Assembly: GCF_007362775.1 (NCBI RefSeq)
Contig: NZ_CP041692.1
Span: 3,968,001-4,032,000 of the forward strand
DNA from: Microlunatus elymi
GTDB taxonomy: Bacteria > Actinomycetota > Actinomycetes > Propionibacteriales > Propionibacteriaceae
Length of the DNA: 64,000 nucleotides
Direction: 5' to 3'
The notes beneath the pieces are model-generated. The model saw only the letters and a list, made by a program, of their open reading frames with translations. It was not told where the DNA came from and ran no database searches. Below, in pieces: positions 31,965 through 40,795 of the stretch. A program made the translations under genes and the position numbers. The first letter of the stretch is position 1. Each line of letters opens with the position of its first letter.

Positions 31965-33266
31965 TCAGCGGGCACGGAGGTTCAGGCCGAGGGCCCGGAA
32001 CTGCTCGACCGGGCGGTGGTAGCCGCGTTCGATGTGATGGACCCCGCGCAAGGTCGAGGAGCCGTCGGCCACGGCGGCCGCGAGCACCGCCGAGAAGCCG
32101 GCCCGGATGTCGGGCATGGTCACGTCGCCGCCGCGCAGCCCGGTGACGCCGCGGACCACGGCCGAGTGGACCGCGGCGGTGTCGTGATAGCGACAGGCCG
32201 GTCCACCCAGGCAGGTGTCATAGGTCTCGATCTCGGCGCCCATGCTCTGCAGCGCGGGCACGTAGGCGAGCCGATTCTCGTACACCGTTTCGTGCAGCAC
32301 CGACATCCCGTCGGCCTGGGTGAACAACACCATCAACGGCGTCTGCCAGTCCGTGGCGAAGCCCGGATGGGTGCCGGTCTGCACCGCCGCCGGGCGCAAT
32401 CCATTGCCTGCCGAGGCCATGATCCAGTCGTCGGTGATCTCGAACTCGGCGCCCATCCGGGCCAGCGTGGTGATGGCGGTGACCAGCCGGTCCTGCGGGC
32501 AGCCGTGCACTCGTACCTCCCCGCGGGTGACCAGACCGGCGACCAGGTAGGAGAACGCCTCGATCCGATCGCCACCCAGCGTGGTGGTTACGCCGTGCAG
32601 TCGGTTGACCCCCTCGATCACGATGCGCCGGTCCGGGGCGAACGAGATCCGGGCCCCCATCCGCTGCAGGAACAGCGCCAACTCGACGATCTCCGGTTCG
32701 GTGGCGGCGTTGCTGATCACGGTCTTGCCCTCGGCCCGGACCGCGGCCAACAGGGTCGTCTCGGTGGCACCGACGCTCGGGTACGGCAACTCGATCCGGG
32801 TGCCGACCAGCCGCGTCGCTCGAGCGTGGATGCCGTCCGGCTCCAGCGTCACCTCGGCTCCGAAGGACCGCAGTGCACCGACATGGAAGTCGACCGGACG
32901 GCGGCCGATCGGGTCGCCGCCGACCAGAGGTACGAAGGCCTCGCCGGTCAGGTGCAGCAGCGGGCCGAGCATCAGGATCGGGATCCGGTTCAGGCCGCTG
33001 AACGCCTTGCCGACGCTCGGCTCGGACACCGGCTTGGGCACCACCGTGACCGCATCGGCCGTACGTTCGGTGGCCATCCCGATGTGCTCCAACATGCCGG
33101 CGGTGATCGCCACCTCGCCGACGTCGGGAGCATTTCGGATGGTGCTCGGCTCGTCGCCGAGCATGGCCGCGACCATGTGTTTGCTGACCGCGTTCTTGGC
33201 GCCACGTACGGTCACGTCGCCGCGCAACGGCCCGGACGGTTCGATCTCCCAGATGGTCTCGGTCAC
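31965..33266 (-). CDS. murA: UDP-N-acetylglucosamine 1-carboxyvinyltransferase
   Basis: A 433-residue EPSP-synthase-fold enzyme that adds enolpyruvate to UDP-GlcNAc, the first committed step of peptidoglycan synthesis. RGAKNAVSKHMVAAML carries the substrate Lys-Asn pair; the active loop reads VGGDPIGRRPVDFH, with Asp118 where E. coli MurA has the fosfomycin-sensitive Cys115. Asp at this site is known in mycobacteria and gives natural fosfomycin resistance. I chose GTG 33266 (VTETIWEI); TATAGT ends six nt upstream, making a leaderless start, while the open frame to 33344 has no family match. A second murA elsewhere in the genome is possible. Confidence 0.9.
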   Translation of the reverse strand: MTETIWEIEPSGPLRGDVTVRGAKNAVSKHMVAAMLGDEPSTIRNAPDVGEVAITAGMLEHIGMATERTADAVTVVPKPVSEPSVGKAFSGLNRIPILMLGPLLHLTGEAFVPLVGGDPIGRRPVDFHVGALRSFGAEVTLEPDGIHARATRLVGTRIELPYPSVGATETTLLAAVRAEGKTVISNAATEPEIVELALFLQRMGARISFAPDRRIVIEGVNRLHGVTTTLGGDRIEAFSYLVAGLVTRGEVRVHGCPQDRLVTAITTLARMGAEFEITDDWIMASAGNGLRPAAVQTGTHPGFATDWQTPLMVLFTQADGMSVLHETVYENRLAYVPALQSMGAEIETYDTCLGGPACRYHDTAAVHSAVVRGVTGLRGGDVTMPDIRAGFSAVLAAAVADGSSTLRGVHHIERGYHRPVEQFRALGLNLRAR

Positions 33267-33272
33267 CGCAGC

Positions 33273-33278
33273 ACTATA
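33273..33278 (-). promoter_or_regulatory. -10 box of murA (leaderless)
   Basis: TATAGT on the minus strand, six nucleotides before GTG 33266; it decides the start choice. Confidence 0.6.
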
Positions 33279-33355
33279 TGAGCGGACGAGCGTCCGATGA
33301 CGGGCACAGACTACGGTGGCCCGGCCATCGACAGCCGACGACAACGGGAGACGAC

Positions 33356-33649
33356 ATGCCGATAACCGCCATGCTCGACGTGCACTTCGGAGCCGACCAC
33401 TTGGTCGACGGGCCTGCGATGTTCACCGCGATCCTCAAGGAAACCCGGAGTTTCGCCGGCTGCCTGCGGGTCGATCTGCTCGCCGACATTGCCGACCCTG
33501 CTCATTACGTTGCCTACGAACTCTGGGAGTCGAACGAGCACGATCTCGCCTACCGTGCCTGGCGCCAGGGTGAAGGGGCGACAAAGTTGCGCGACGTCCT
33601 GGACCGTGATCCCGTTCTCACGAAGTTCGAGACCGCCGTGCAGTCATAG
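33356..33649 (+). CDS. Antibiotic-biosynthesis monooxygenase (ABM) domain protein
   Basis: A 97-residue ferredoxin-like-fold protein. It starts MPITAMLDVHFGADHL at ATG 33356, with GGGAG six bases upstream; VDLLADIADPAHYVAYELWESNEHDLAYR (outlined) is the classic ABM centre with the Trp-Glu-Ser triad. These small dimers act as quinol monooxygenases or haem-degrading enzymes; the substrate here cannot be told. Divergent from murA. Confidence 0.85.
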   Translation: MPITAMLDVHFGADHLVDGPAMFTAILKETRSFAGCLRVDLLADIADPAHYVAYELWESNEHDLAYRAWRQGEGATKLRDVLDRDPVLTKFETAVQS

Positions 33650-33720
33650 TCGGCTGGTGAGCTGTCAGACGGGTTTGCGCGAAGGTATTCTCACTACCTG
33701 TCTCGCAATAGGTGGCCACA

Positions 33721-33945
33721 GTGGATACTCCAAGTCCTGGGCAGAACCCGGCAGGCGACTCGGCACGACGCGCGATCTCAGTCATCGCAGCGGGGTTGCT
33801 GGTGGCTGTCAGCGTCGAGGTGATTTCGCGGGTGCTGGACGAGCACAAGGTCGAGGAAGAGTCGAGGGCTCGTCGTCGCGAATCCATGCGGCAAGTCGGG
33901 GAACGATGGCACTTCCGCCAATGGGAGCAAGACCTCCGCAAGTGA
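33721..33945 (+). CDS. Small single-helix membrane protein, hypothetical
   Basis: A 74-residue frame: a short polar head (VDTPSPGQNPAGDSARR), one hydrophobic helix (AISVIAAGLLVAVSVEVI) and a charged tail rich in Glu and Arg (VEEESRARRRESMRQ). GTG 33721 has AGGTGG five bases upstream; GTG 33712 is an alternative. No family is recognised. The sensible topology and ribosome site favour a real gene; no homology supports it. Confidence 0.45.
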   Translation: MDTPSPGQNPAGDSARRAISVIAAGLLVAVSVEVISRVLDEHKVEEESRARRRESMRQVGERWHFRQWEQDLRK

Positions 33946-33974
33946 CCTCGCGCGACTGGGGGCAGAATGCGGCC

Positions 33975-34274
33975 ATGCCCACCTACACGGTCCGCGACGG
34001 GGACGGCAACACCATCTCGGAGGTCGCACCGAACAGTCTGCTGCGCTTCCTGAACGACTGCTCCAGCTACGCCGAGTTGAGTCGGGACGACTGGCCGGGC
34101 CGATCGGTACTGGCCCGGCCCAGCGGCGAGCAGTGGCAGGTCGAGATCGTCAACGGCACGCACCGGCTGGTCGCGACCACGCCGAACGTCGACGCCACCC
34201 TGGACGTGATGCGGGCCTGGGCCGAGTCCGACGGCTGGTGGGCCGAGGCGTTCACCTGGCGGCCGGTCAGCTGA
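33975..34274 (+). CDS. Conserved-looking hypothetical protein, 99 residues
   Basis: A compact acidic, Trp-rich protein starting MPTYTVRDGDGNTISEVAP; FLNDCSSYAELSRDD and a repeated Trp cluster near the end (WAESDGWWAEAFTW). No membrane segment or signal. Third-position G+C is high, as expected for a coding frame here. Family not recognised. It precedes the AraC-type gene by 34 bp on the same strand. Confidence 0.6.
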   Translation: MPTYTVRDGDGNTISEVAPNSLLRFLNDCSSYAELSRDDWPGRSVLARPSGEQWQVEIVNGTHRLVATTPNVDATLDVMRAWAESDGWWAEAFTWRPVS

Positions 34275-34308
34275 CAGCCGGCACTGCGACTGCCGGCCGG
34301 CAACGACC

Positions 34309-34776
34309 ATGACGACCGAGGCCGTCCCGAGCGAACTGCTCCCGCACCTGCGCCGGGCCCGCGATCTGATCGACCGCGACTACGTCCGCGGTCCCGGGTT
34401 GGACGAGTTGGCCGCGACGGCCGGACTGTCGAAGTATCACTTCCTGCGTTGCTTCGCGGCCGCGTACGGGCAGACGCCTGCGCTCTACCTGACCCATCGC
34501 CGGATCGAACGCGCCCAGGACCTGCTCCGCGCCACCAACCTGACCGTGACCGAGGTGTGTGTCCTGGTGGGCTACGGCAGCCTCGGCTCCTTCAGCAGCA
34601 AGTTCACCGCGCTGGTCGGGGTCAGCCCGTCGGCCTACCAACAGAGGTACGCCGACGGCGCACCCCGGATCCCCGGCTGCTTCGTGTTCATGATCGGGCT
34701 GCAAGATCGCGACCATCAGGATCGCATCGGGCAAGATCACGACCGGGACGGTTCCGCAATCGGGGAGAAGCGCTGA
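34309..34776 (+). CDS. AraC-family regulator (stand-alone DNA-binding domain)
   Basis: A 155-residue protein made almost only of the AraC double helix-turn-helix: LDELAATAGLSKYHFLRCFAAAYGQTP and LTVTEVCVLVGYGSLGSFSSKF, given in part, then GVSPSAYQQRY. It lacks a sensor domain, so control may depend on its level. Such short regulators often precede a VOC protein in actinobacteria, which is the case here 28 bp downstream. They probably act as one unit. Confidence 0.88.
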   Translation: MTTEAVPSELLPHLRRARDLIDRDYVRGPGLDELAATAGLSKYHFLRCFAAAYGQTPALYLTHRRIERAQDLLRATNLTVTEVCVLVGYGSLGSFSSKFTALVGVSPSAYQQRYADGAPRIPGCFVFMIGLQDRDHQDRIGQDHDRDGSAIGEKR

Positions 34777-34804
34777 TCAGGAACGAGCTTCTACGGTGAG
34801 CTTC

Positions 34805-35239
34805 ATGATCACTGGAGTTTCTCTCTTCACCGTCTGGGTCAAGGACATCGACGACTCACTGAAGTTCTACACCGACAAGTTCGGGTTCACCGTGCACACC
34901 GACATCACCCTCGGCGACGGCTACCGCTGGGCCACCATCGTCCATCCCGATCACCCCGAACTCGAGGTCAACCTGCAGGTCCCCGGCCCGCCCGTGGACC
35001 CCGAATCGGCCGAGGTGATGAAACGGGCGATGGACAAGGGCACGCTGCATGCCTTCGGCTTGGCGACCACCGACTGCCAGCAGACCTACCGCGAGCTGAC
35101 CGACAAGGGCGTCGAATTCATCCAGGAACCGGCCGAGCGGCCATACGGGACCGAGGCGATCGCCCGTGACAACTCCGGCAACTTCGTGGTGATCGTGCAG
35201 CAACGCCCCTACACCGGCGAGGACTTCGCGCACGCCTGA
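34805..35239 (+). CDS. VOC (glyoxalase/bleomycin-resistance) family protein
   Basis: A 144-residue two-repeat VOC fold. MITGVSLFTVWVKDIDDSLKFYTDKFGF is the first beta-alpha-beta unit, in outline; later HAFGLATTDCQQTYRELTDKGVEF and YGTEAIARDNSGNFVVIVQ with the C-terminal Asp/Asn-Gly turn. Metal-binding residues at three or four usual sites are not all clear, so enzyme and binding roles are both open. GTG 34796 is an earlier possible start. Follows the AraC gene. Confidence 0.87.
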   Translation: MITGVSLFTVWVKDIDDSLKFYTDKFGFTVHTDITLGDGYRWATIVHPDHPELEVNLQVPGPPVDPESAEVMKRAMDKGTLHAFGLATTDCQQTYRELTDKGVEFIQEPAERPYGTEAIARDNSGNFVVIVQQRPYTGEDFAHA

Positions 35240-35258
35240 CCTCCCGGGCGAAGGGGTC

Positions 35259-35264
35259 TAGGGT
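35259..35264 (+). promoter_or_regulatory. -10 box of the PPOX gene (leaderless)
   Basis: TAGGGT, seven nucleotides before ATG 35272. Confidence 0.5.
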
Positions 35265-35271
35265 GGCGAAC

Positions 35272-35754
35272 ATGCCGCGCAGCATCGCCACCACGACCGC
35301 CGTCGACCTTGATCACCTTCTGGACTTCGTCCGGCCTCGGCATCACGTCATCCTGACGACGCGACGATCCGACGGGGCGCCGCAGCTGTCGCCGGTGACC
35401 GCCGGAGTCGACGCGTCCGGCCGGATCGTGATCTCCAGCTATCCCGGCCGGGCGAAGACCCGCAATGCCGAACGGCGACCGCAGGTGTCGGTGCTGGTGC
35501 TGTCCGACGACTTCGGCGGCCCCTGGGTGCAGGTCGACGGCGAGGCCGAGGTGCTGCACACGCCGGAGGCGATCGACGGCCTGGTGGACTACTTCCGCTG
35601 CATCTCCGGCGAACACCCCGACTGGGACGAATACCGGGAGGCGATGCGGGTGCAGGGCAAGTCGTTGATCCGGATCACTCCGACCCGTTGGGGCCCGATC
35701 GCCACCGGCGGCTTCCCCGCCGACGTCGCCGCCCGGTTGGACGCGCAGGACTGA
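35272..35754 (+). CDS. PPOX-class flavin/F420-dependent protein
   Basis: A 160-residue split-barrel protein of the pyridoxamine-phosphate-oxidase-like superfamily. FVRPRHHVILTTRRSDGAP and VISSYPGRAKTRNAERRPQVSVL match the cofactor-binding part of actinobacterial F420-dependent members (TIGR03618-like), then WVQVDGEAEVL. Exact cofactor (FMN or F420) cannot be read from sequence alone. Its leaderless promoter overlaps the end of the VOC gene region. Converges with the response regulator. Confidence 0.85.
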   Translation: MPRSIATTTAVDLDHLLDFVRPRHHVILTTRRSDGAPQLSPVTAGVDASGRIVISSYPGRAKTRNAERRPQVSVLVLSDDFGGPWVQVDGEAEVLHTPEAIDGLVDYFRCISGEHPDWDEYREAMRVQGKSLIRITPTRWGPIATGGFPADVAARLDAQD

Positions 35755-35771
35755 CGCTCAGCGGCGGGTCC

Positions 35772-36473
35772 TCAATCGAGTCGGTTGGCCAGCCGTACGG
35801 CCTGGGCCCGGTCGCGAATGCCGAGCTTGGCGAACAGGTTGTTGATGTGGGTCTTGACCGTCGCCGTACTGACGAAGAGTTTGTCGGCGATCTCCGCGTT
35901 GTTCAGTCCGTCGCCGATCAGCCGGAGCACTTCGCGTTCTCGGCGCGTCAACTCGTCCAATCCGCCGCCTGTTTCATGATCATCACTTCCATGATCGTCT
36001 GGCGCTCCGGAGCCGATCGGAGCGCCGGAAGTCAACCCGGACAGGAGTTTCGCCGAGACGCCCGCGTCAAAGGTGGCCTGTCCCCGTGCGACCGAGCGAA
36101 GTGCGGCGGCGATGTCGTCGCGGGAGGCGTCCTTGGTCAGGTAGCCGCGGGCACCGGCGCGCAGCGCCCCGGCGATCGACGCGTCGTCGTCGAACGTGGT
36201 GAGCACCAGCACGGCGGTCCGCGGATGTCGGGTGGTGATCAACTCGGTGGCCGCGACGCCGTCCATCACCGGCATCCGCAGATCCATCAGCACCACCTCG
36301 GGCGCCAGCTCGTCCACCAGTTCACAGGCCCGCTGTCCGTTGTCGGCGCTGCCGACCACCTCGACGCCGTCGACCAGGGAGAGCACCGTGACCAGACCGT
36401 CCCGGACGATGTCCTGATCGTCGACGATGATCACTCGGATCGGTTGTTGATCTTCAGCCGCGTTCATCGACAA
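35772..36473 (-). CDS. NarL/LuxR-type response regulator
   Basis: A 233-residue two-domain regulator. Receiver: [14 protein letters not shown] with acidic pocket, Asp64 in LMDLRMP as phosphoryl site, Thr/Lys switch region TTFDDDASI and YLTKDAS. Output: [36 protein letters not shown] (outlined), a LuxR helix-turn-helix. A polar linker of about 30 residues lies between. The start overlaps the end of the kinase gene by about 20 bp; M3 (36467) is an alternative start. Target genes unknown. Confidence 0.93.
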   Translation of the reverse strand: MSMNAAEDQQPIRVIIVDDQDIVRDGLVTVLSLVDGVEVVGSADNGQRACELVDELAPEVVLMDLRMPVMDGVAATELITTRHPRTAVLVLTTFDDDASIAGALRAGARGYLTKDASRDDIAAALRSVARGQATFDAGVSAKLLSGLTSGAPIGSGAPDDHGSDDHETGGGLDELTRREREVLRLIGDGLNNAEIADKLFVSTATVKTHINNLFAKLGIRDRAQAVRLANRLD

Positions 36474-37803
36474 CGGTTCCGTCCTTGTCCCGTGCGATCG
36501 TCTCGGTCGGCACCGGCCAGTCGGCCGACACCACCCAGCGACTCCCCTGCCGACCCGCCGTCAACGTGCCACCGATCTCGGCGAATCGCTGTCGCATCCC
36601 GGCCACTCCGAAGCCACCGCCCGTGCCCGCCAGCTCCGGTACGAGTTGATCATGGTGGGTCGGCAGCGAGTTGATCAACTCCAACCTGATCAACTTCGGT
36701 TCGAAGATCAAGGTCGCAACCGCACGACCACCGCCGCCGTCGGTGTCGGGGCCATGATTGTTGATGCCCGAATGCTTGTTGATGCCCGAATGCTTGTTGA
36801 TGTTGGTCACCGCCTCGCGGGCCACGGCGACGAACGCCTGAGCGGCCGGGGCGGGCACCGGCCGATGTTCCCCCACAAGATCGAATTCGATGCCAAGCTG
36901 CAGCCCGACCGGCCCGCGCACGATGGTTTCGACAGCTGCGGCCAGATCCACCGACTCGGACGGATCACCGATCTCCCCGGTCCGCAGCTCACGTACCGCT
37001 GCTCGAGCTTCCTTGAGTCCGTCGACCGCCAGTTGCCGCGAGGTCCGAACTCTCCTGGCCGCCTGGTCGCGATCGCCACCGGTCGTCAGAACGGCATCGG
37101 CAGCGTCGAGCTGAACCACCAGGCCGCCGAGCGAATGCGCCAGCACGTCGTGCAGATCGCGGGCGATCCGGTTGCGTTCCTCCAGCGCGGCAGCCCGCGC
37201 GGTTTCGGTGCGGGCCCGTTCGGTCTGCTCGATCAGCTCGCGATTGCGTTGCTCGAGCTCTCGGGTGCGGGCTGCGAGTTCGCGTTCCTGTTCGCGTCGG
37301 ATCCGGCTCAGCCGGCGGCTGTAGCCCATCACGCCGATGCCGAGCACCGCCAGCGTGTTGAGCGCCACCGACTCCGCCACCGGCGGCTGGTTGAACGAGC
37401 CGATCACGATCGGGATCGCGGTCAATGCGGTGATCACCACCGCCAACCGCAGGTCGACCCGCTGGACGCCGAGGATGCCGATGGTGCCGATGGCGAACAG
37501 GATCCAGCCGATCACGCTGGTCTGGATGGTGAGCGATGCGCCGGCCGCCATCATCACCGCCATCACGACGGAGATCCACCGGTTCGGGCCGAACCAGGCC
37601 AGCACACCCCAGGTCAAGGTCGCCGCGATGGCCACCGCCGCGACCACAGCAGTCGCGGTCGAGTGCGCGAAACCTCCTTGCAGGACACCGAAGTAGCTGA
37701 TCGCGATCGCGACCGCGATCCGCAACACCTTCGCGTACGAGTCGACGCGCGACCCGTCCGGCGATGGTTCCTGCTGCACGGCTCCTGAGCTTAGTGCCGA
37801 CAT
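36454..37803 (-). CDS. Sensor histidine kinase, HisKA_3 type, with N-box duplication
   Basis: A 449-residue NarX/DesK-type kinase. Five or six membrane helices (residues about 30-165), a coiled coil ([22 protein letters not shown], shown in part), the phosphoacceptor box [20 protein letters not shown] and a C-terminal ATPase domain ending with [12 protein letters not shown] and [13 protein letters not shown]. The N-box, normally AVTNxxKHS, is followed by repeats [17 protein letters not shown] from an 18-bp tandem duplication. ATG 37803 is listed; GTG 37779, eight bases after TAAGCT, may be the real leaderless start. Paired with the response regulator. Confidence 0.9.
   Translation of the reverse strand: MSALSSGAVQQEPSPDGSRVDSYAKVLRIAVAIAISYFGVLQGGFAHSTATAVVAAVAIAATLTWGVLAWFGPNRWISVVMAVMMAAGASLTIQTSVIGWILFAIGTIGILGVQRVDLRLAVVITALTAIPIVIGSFNQPPVAESVALNTLAVLGIGVMGYSRRLSRIRREQERELAARTRELEQRNRELIEQTERARTETARAAALEERNRIARDLHDVLAHSLGGLVVQLDAADAVLTTGGDRDQAARRVRTSRQLAVDGLKEARAAVRELRTGEIGDPSESVDLAAAVETIVRGPVGLQLGIEFDLVGEHRPVPAPAAQAFVAVAREAVTNINKHSGINKHSGINNHGPDTDGGGGRAVATLIFEPKLIRLELINSLPTHHDQLVPELAGTGGGFGVAGMRQRFAEIGGTLTAGRQGSRWVVSADWPVPTETIARDKDGTVVDERG
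36758..36802. repeat. 18-bp tandem duplication inside the kinase N-box
   Basis: TTGTTGATGCCCGAATGC occurs twice in a row, followed by half a third unit (TTGTTGATG). In frame on the minus strand it encodes the repeated INKHSG hexapeptide. Confidence 0.9.
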
Positions 37804-37827
37804 CGGTCTGCGCTCCGATCATGAAGC

Positions 37828-37856
37828 TGCCGGGCCGGTCTACGACCGGCCCGGCA
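37828..37856 (-). terminator. Terminator hairpin before the kinase gene
   Basis: TGCCGGGCCGGTC-TAC-GACCGGCCCGGCA, perfect 13-base arms, 27 bp past the stop of the gene at 37884. No T-run follows. It separates that gene from the two-component pair. Confidence 0.7.
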
Positions 37857-37883
37857 TCGGGTTGCCGGTGTTGAGTGGACTGT

Positions 37884-38402
37884 TCAGATCCGGCTGTAGC
37901 TGTCGTACGCGACCTGCCGGGACTGTTCGTGCCGAGCCACCCGCTCCCGTACGGTCAGGGCCTGGGTCGCCTTCACGATCGCGACCATGAAGAGGATCAG
38001 CGGCGTGCTGGAAGCCAGCGCGAGGTGATCGGCGTGGGCCAGCACCTCGCCGCCGATCCGGATCGCGATGAAGCCGAACCAGACCGCCAGACCGGCCGGC
38101 CGCAGCCGAGACTGGGTGACGCCGTTGATGGTGTCGATCTGGGTCATCCGCCCCATCAGCAGACCACCGACCACCGCGACACCGGCCTCGGCGGCGATCA
38201 GGACCAGGTCCGCGCCATGGACGTGCAGGGCACCGGGATGGTCGAAGGTCTGCGCGGCCAGAACCAGCCCGACCAGTGCCATGATCATCGGCAGTTTCAG
38301 CATGCTGGCCGCGTTCACCTTCGTCCAGCTCATCTGCCGGACGGAGATGAAGATCAACAGGGCCAGTCCGATCAGGATCGGGAGGATTGTGCTGGGAGTC
38401 AT
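37884..38402 (-). CDS. Integral membrane protein, CcdC/DUF1453-like
   Basis: A 172-residue protein with about five helices (TILPILIGLALLIFISV, MLKLPMIMALVGLVL, ADLVLIAAEAGVAVVGG, AGLAVWFGFIAIRIGG, PLILFMVAIVKATQAL). The pattern 'VNAASMLKLPMIM' and GGLLMGRMTQID resemble CcdC/DUF1453 membrane proteins. ATG 38402 is nine bases after AAAGG; ATG 38411 is possible. It is divergent from the WYL regulator, which may control it. Confidence 0.72.
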   Translation of the reverse strand: MTPSTILPILIGLALLIFISVRQMSWTKVNAASMLKLPMIMALVGLVLAAQTFDHPGALHVHGADLVLIAAEAGVAVVGGLLMGRMTQIDTINGVTQSRLRPAGLAVWFGFIAIRIGGEVLAHADHLALASSTPLILFMVAIVKATQALTVRERVARHEQSRQVAYDSYSRI

Positions 38403-38558
38403 CGGAGGCATCCTTTTCCGTTGGGTTGGTGACTCCAGTCTTCGGGTTCGGCCCCCTGCGGCCCACCAACCGTGGGTGGAGATGCGGGTGGAGAAACGTC
38501 GGTGGCGCTAGCGTCGGATCCGAAATTCCTGCCCGGTCCCGAGCTCGGGAGATGACGA

Positions 38559-39506
38559 ATGGCACACGATGAGAGCCCGACCGCTCGGGCGCTGCTGGCG
38601 CTGGAGTTGATCCAGTCCGCGCCCGGAATCACGGCCGAGCGGCTGGGCGAGCGGCTGCGCGTCACCGACCGGGCGGCGCGGCGGTACGTCGGGATCCTGC
38701 GGGAGGCCGGATTGCCGGTGGAGTCGGTCCGCGGCCCGTACGGGGGTTATCGGCTCGGCCGCGGATCCCGTACGCCGCTGATGTTCAGCACCGCCGAGGC
38801 CCTCGGCCTGGTGATGGCCGTGCTCGACGGCCACCACGACGTCAGCGACAGCGACTCTCCCGTGGGTGCCGCGATCGGCAAGATCACCCGTGCGCTGCCG
38901 GAGCCGGTTGCGCACACGGTCCAGGCGGTCCGCCGGGCGACCTCGCCGGCACCGGATCGATCGGCGGCCCGACCGGACGCCGATATCACCAGCGCGCTGG
39001 TGCAGAGCTGCGTCGACCGACGGCAACTGCGTATCGACTACCGGCTGCGGCCGGACCGGACCAGGACGATGATCGTGGATCCGTGGGCGGTGGTGGTCCG
39101 GCACGCCCGGTGGTATCTCCTGTGCTGGTCGCACACCGCGGACGCGCGCCGGGTGCTGCGGATCGATCGGGTGGCGTCGTCGATCGAGACCGGCGAGACG
39201 TTCCACCCCGCGGACGTCGATCCGGTGGCCGCGGTCGAGGAGAATCTCGCCGAGGGTTGGGAATACCGCACCGAGGTGATCTTCGACGGGCCGCAGGAGT
39301 TGATCTTGCGCTGCATTCCGCGCAGCCTCGGCCGGATCGAAGCGATCGACGCCGGCGGGACCCGGCTGGTCGGCAGCACCAGTGACCCTCAGTGGTACGC
39401 CGAGGAGCTGGCCGCTTCCCCGGTCGACTTCAAGATCATCGGCGGCGACGAGCTCCGTGATGCGGCCGTCGTGTTGGGCCGGCGACTGCTCGCTGCGGGC
39501 TCCTGA
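38559..39506 (+). CDS. WYL-domain transcriptional regulator (YafY-type)
   Basis: A 315-residue DeoR-like regulator: N-terminal winged helix (residues about 8-60, ITAERLGERLRVTDRAARRYV, VRGPYGGYRLG), then a WYL domain (about 140-225; LRIDYRLRPD, VVVRHARWYLLCW, RVLRIDRVAS) and a C-terminal WCX-like part. WYL domains sense nucleic-acid or small ligands. GGGAG lies seven bases upstream of the ATG. The divergent membrane-protein gene is the likely target. Confidence 0.9.
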   Translation: MAHDESPTARALLALELIQSAPGITAERLGERLRVTDRAARRYVGILREAGLPVESVRGPYGGYRLGRGSRTPLMFSTAEALGLVMAVLDGHHDVSDSDSPVGAAIGKITRALPEPVAHTVQAVRRATSPAPDRSAARPDADITSALVQSCVDRRQLRIDYRLRPDRTRTMIVDPWAVVVRHARWYLLCWSHTADARRVLRIDRVASSIETGETFHPADVDPVAAVEENLAEGWEYRTEVIFDGPQELILRCIPRSLGRIEAIDAGGTRLVGSTSDPQWYAEELAASPVDFKIIGGDELRDAAVVLGRRLLAAGS

Positions 39507-39520
39507 TCAACAGAAGTTGA

Positions 39521-40795
39521 TCACCCGGCCGGGCTGGGTTGTGGCAGCGCCGGCTCACGTCCCTGCAGCGCGGCCGGAATGTCGATCAGCATCAGATCCA
39601 GTGCTCGGCCGTCGGTCGGACGGCCCGACTGGATCAACACCCGCTTGCTGTCCGGGCTGAAGATCGGATGGGTGTGGTCGGGCCGCATCTTGTGATCGGT
39701 GGTGAGCACGGTCAGCTCGCCGCTGCGCCGATCGATCAGGGTGACGTTGCCGGTGAAGTCGTCGGCCACCGCCCAGCGCCGATCCGGGGATCCGTTGCAG
39801 TGCCAGAAGCCCTGCCCCGGCGCCTGACCGAGCACCCGCATCGCACCGGTGCGAAGATCAACAACGCAGACCCCGCTCGGCTTCTGCGCCAGATACGGCA
39901 GATGAGCCATCAGGTTGAACATCACCTCGTCCGCCCCGGACACGGTCTCGTGGGTCACCCACTCGTCCGGCGTCTCCACATACAACGGTCGGTTGTCACT
40001 GCCGTCGGCTCGTACGGTCCAGATCCGTTGTGGCGCGTCACCAGTGGTCTCGTGGCAGTAGATGATCTCGCCGGGCACCCACGGGTTGGTCTGCACGTGA
40101 CCCATTCGGAAGTCGACGTCGATCACCGTACTCAGCTCGCCGGTGATCAGGTCGATCCGGCGGATGCCGCCCGGTCCGCGGCCCTGGATCTCGAACCGGA
40201 GCCGAGCAGCCTCACGTTCCTCGGTCGGATCGAGGTTTTGTTGATCAATCACCCGCCGGCCCGCCGTGGCCAACGCGGCGCTGCGGTCCGGCGCCGGGCC
40301 GAACCCGACACCCCAGTAGGCCGCCGATCCGTCGGCGTCGATGGCGAACCCGCCGGAGTCTCGCAGGTCAGGAGGCAGCGTGCTGATCACCCGCTCGTAC
40401 TCCGTACGCGGGCCGATCGAGCCGGCCAACGCGTCCGGGATCAGCGTCTTCAGGTTCAGCCCGATCAGCTGACGTCCCTCGTCGGCCCGGCGCATGAAGT
40501 AGAGGGTGTTGCTGGCCGGATCGAGATTCAGGCTCCCGGTGTCGGTGGCGCCCTCGGTCAGTTGCAGGATGTCGCCGCGGGTCTCGTGCACCAGGTAGGC
40601 CTGAGCTCCGTCGTCACGATCGGAGCGGAACAGGATCCACTCGCCGTCGGCGGTCCAGGTCGGGTGGGTCTGGTACGGCTTCGAGCTGCCGGCCGGGTGC
40701 GAGGTCAGGACCTTGACCTCGACTCCGGTGACCGGATCGGTGTAGTGGCTCGTCTCGCTGGGCAGGAGGCGGCCGAAACCGGTCGGCTCAGGCAT
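39521..40795 (-). CDS. Oligogalacturonate lyase-like enzyme (PL22 family)
   Basis: A 424-residue cytoplasmic seven-bladed beta-propeller. Matches to oligogalacturonate lyases: THPTWTADGEWILFRSDRD near residue 45, the metal site residues in GHVQTNPW (about 232-239), CHETTGD, WVTHETV and PDHTHPIFSPD (about 372-383). These enzymes split unsaturated or saturated digalacturonate using Mn2+. No signal peptide, so it works on imported oligomers. The start ATG 40795 (nine bases after GGAG) overlaps the stop of the PL11 gene; ATG 40801 is possible. Last gene of the pectin operon. Confidence 0.82.
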   Translation of the reverse strand: MPEPTGFGRLLPSETSHYTDPVTGVEVKVLTSHPAGSSKPYQTHPTWTADGEWILFRSDRDDGAQAYLVHETRGDILQLTEGATDTGSLNLDPASNTLYFMRRADEGRQLIGLNLKTLIPDALAGSIGPRTEYERVISTLPPDLRDSGGFAIDADGSAAYWGVGFGPAPDRSAALATAGRRVIDQQNLDPTEEREAARLRFEIQGRGPGGIRRIDLITGELSTVIDVDFRMGHVQTNPWVPGEIIYCHETTGDAPQRIWTVRADGSDNRPLYVETPDEWVTHETVSGADEVMFNLMAHLPYLAQKPSGVCVVDLRTGAMRVLGQAPGQGFWHCNGSPDRRWAVADDFTGNVTLIDRRSGELTVLTTDHKMRPDHTHPIFSPDSKRVLIQSGRPTDGRALDLMLIDIPAALQGREPALPQPSPAG

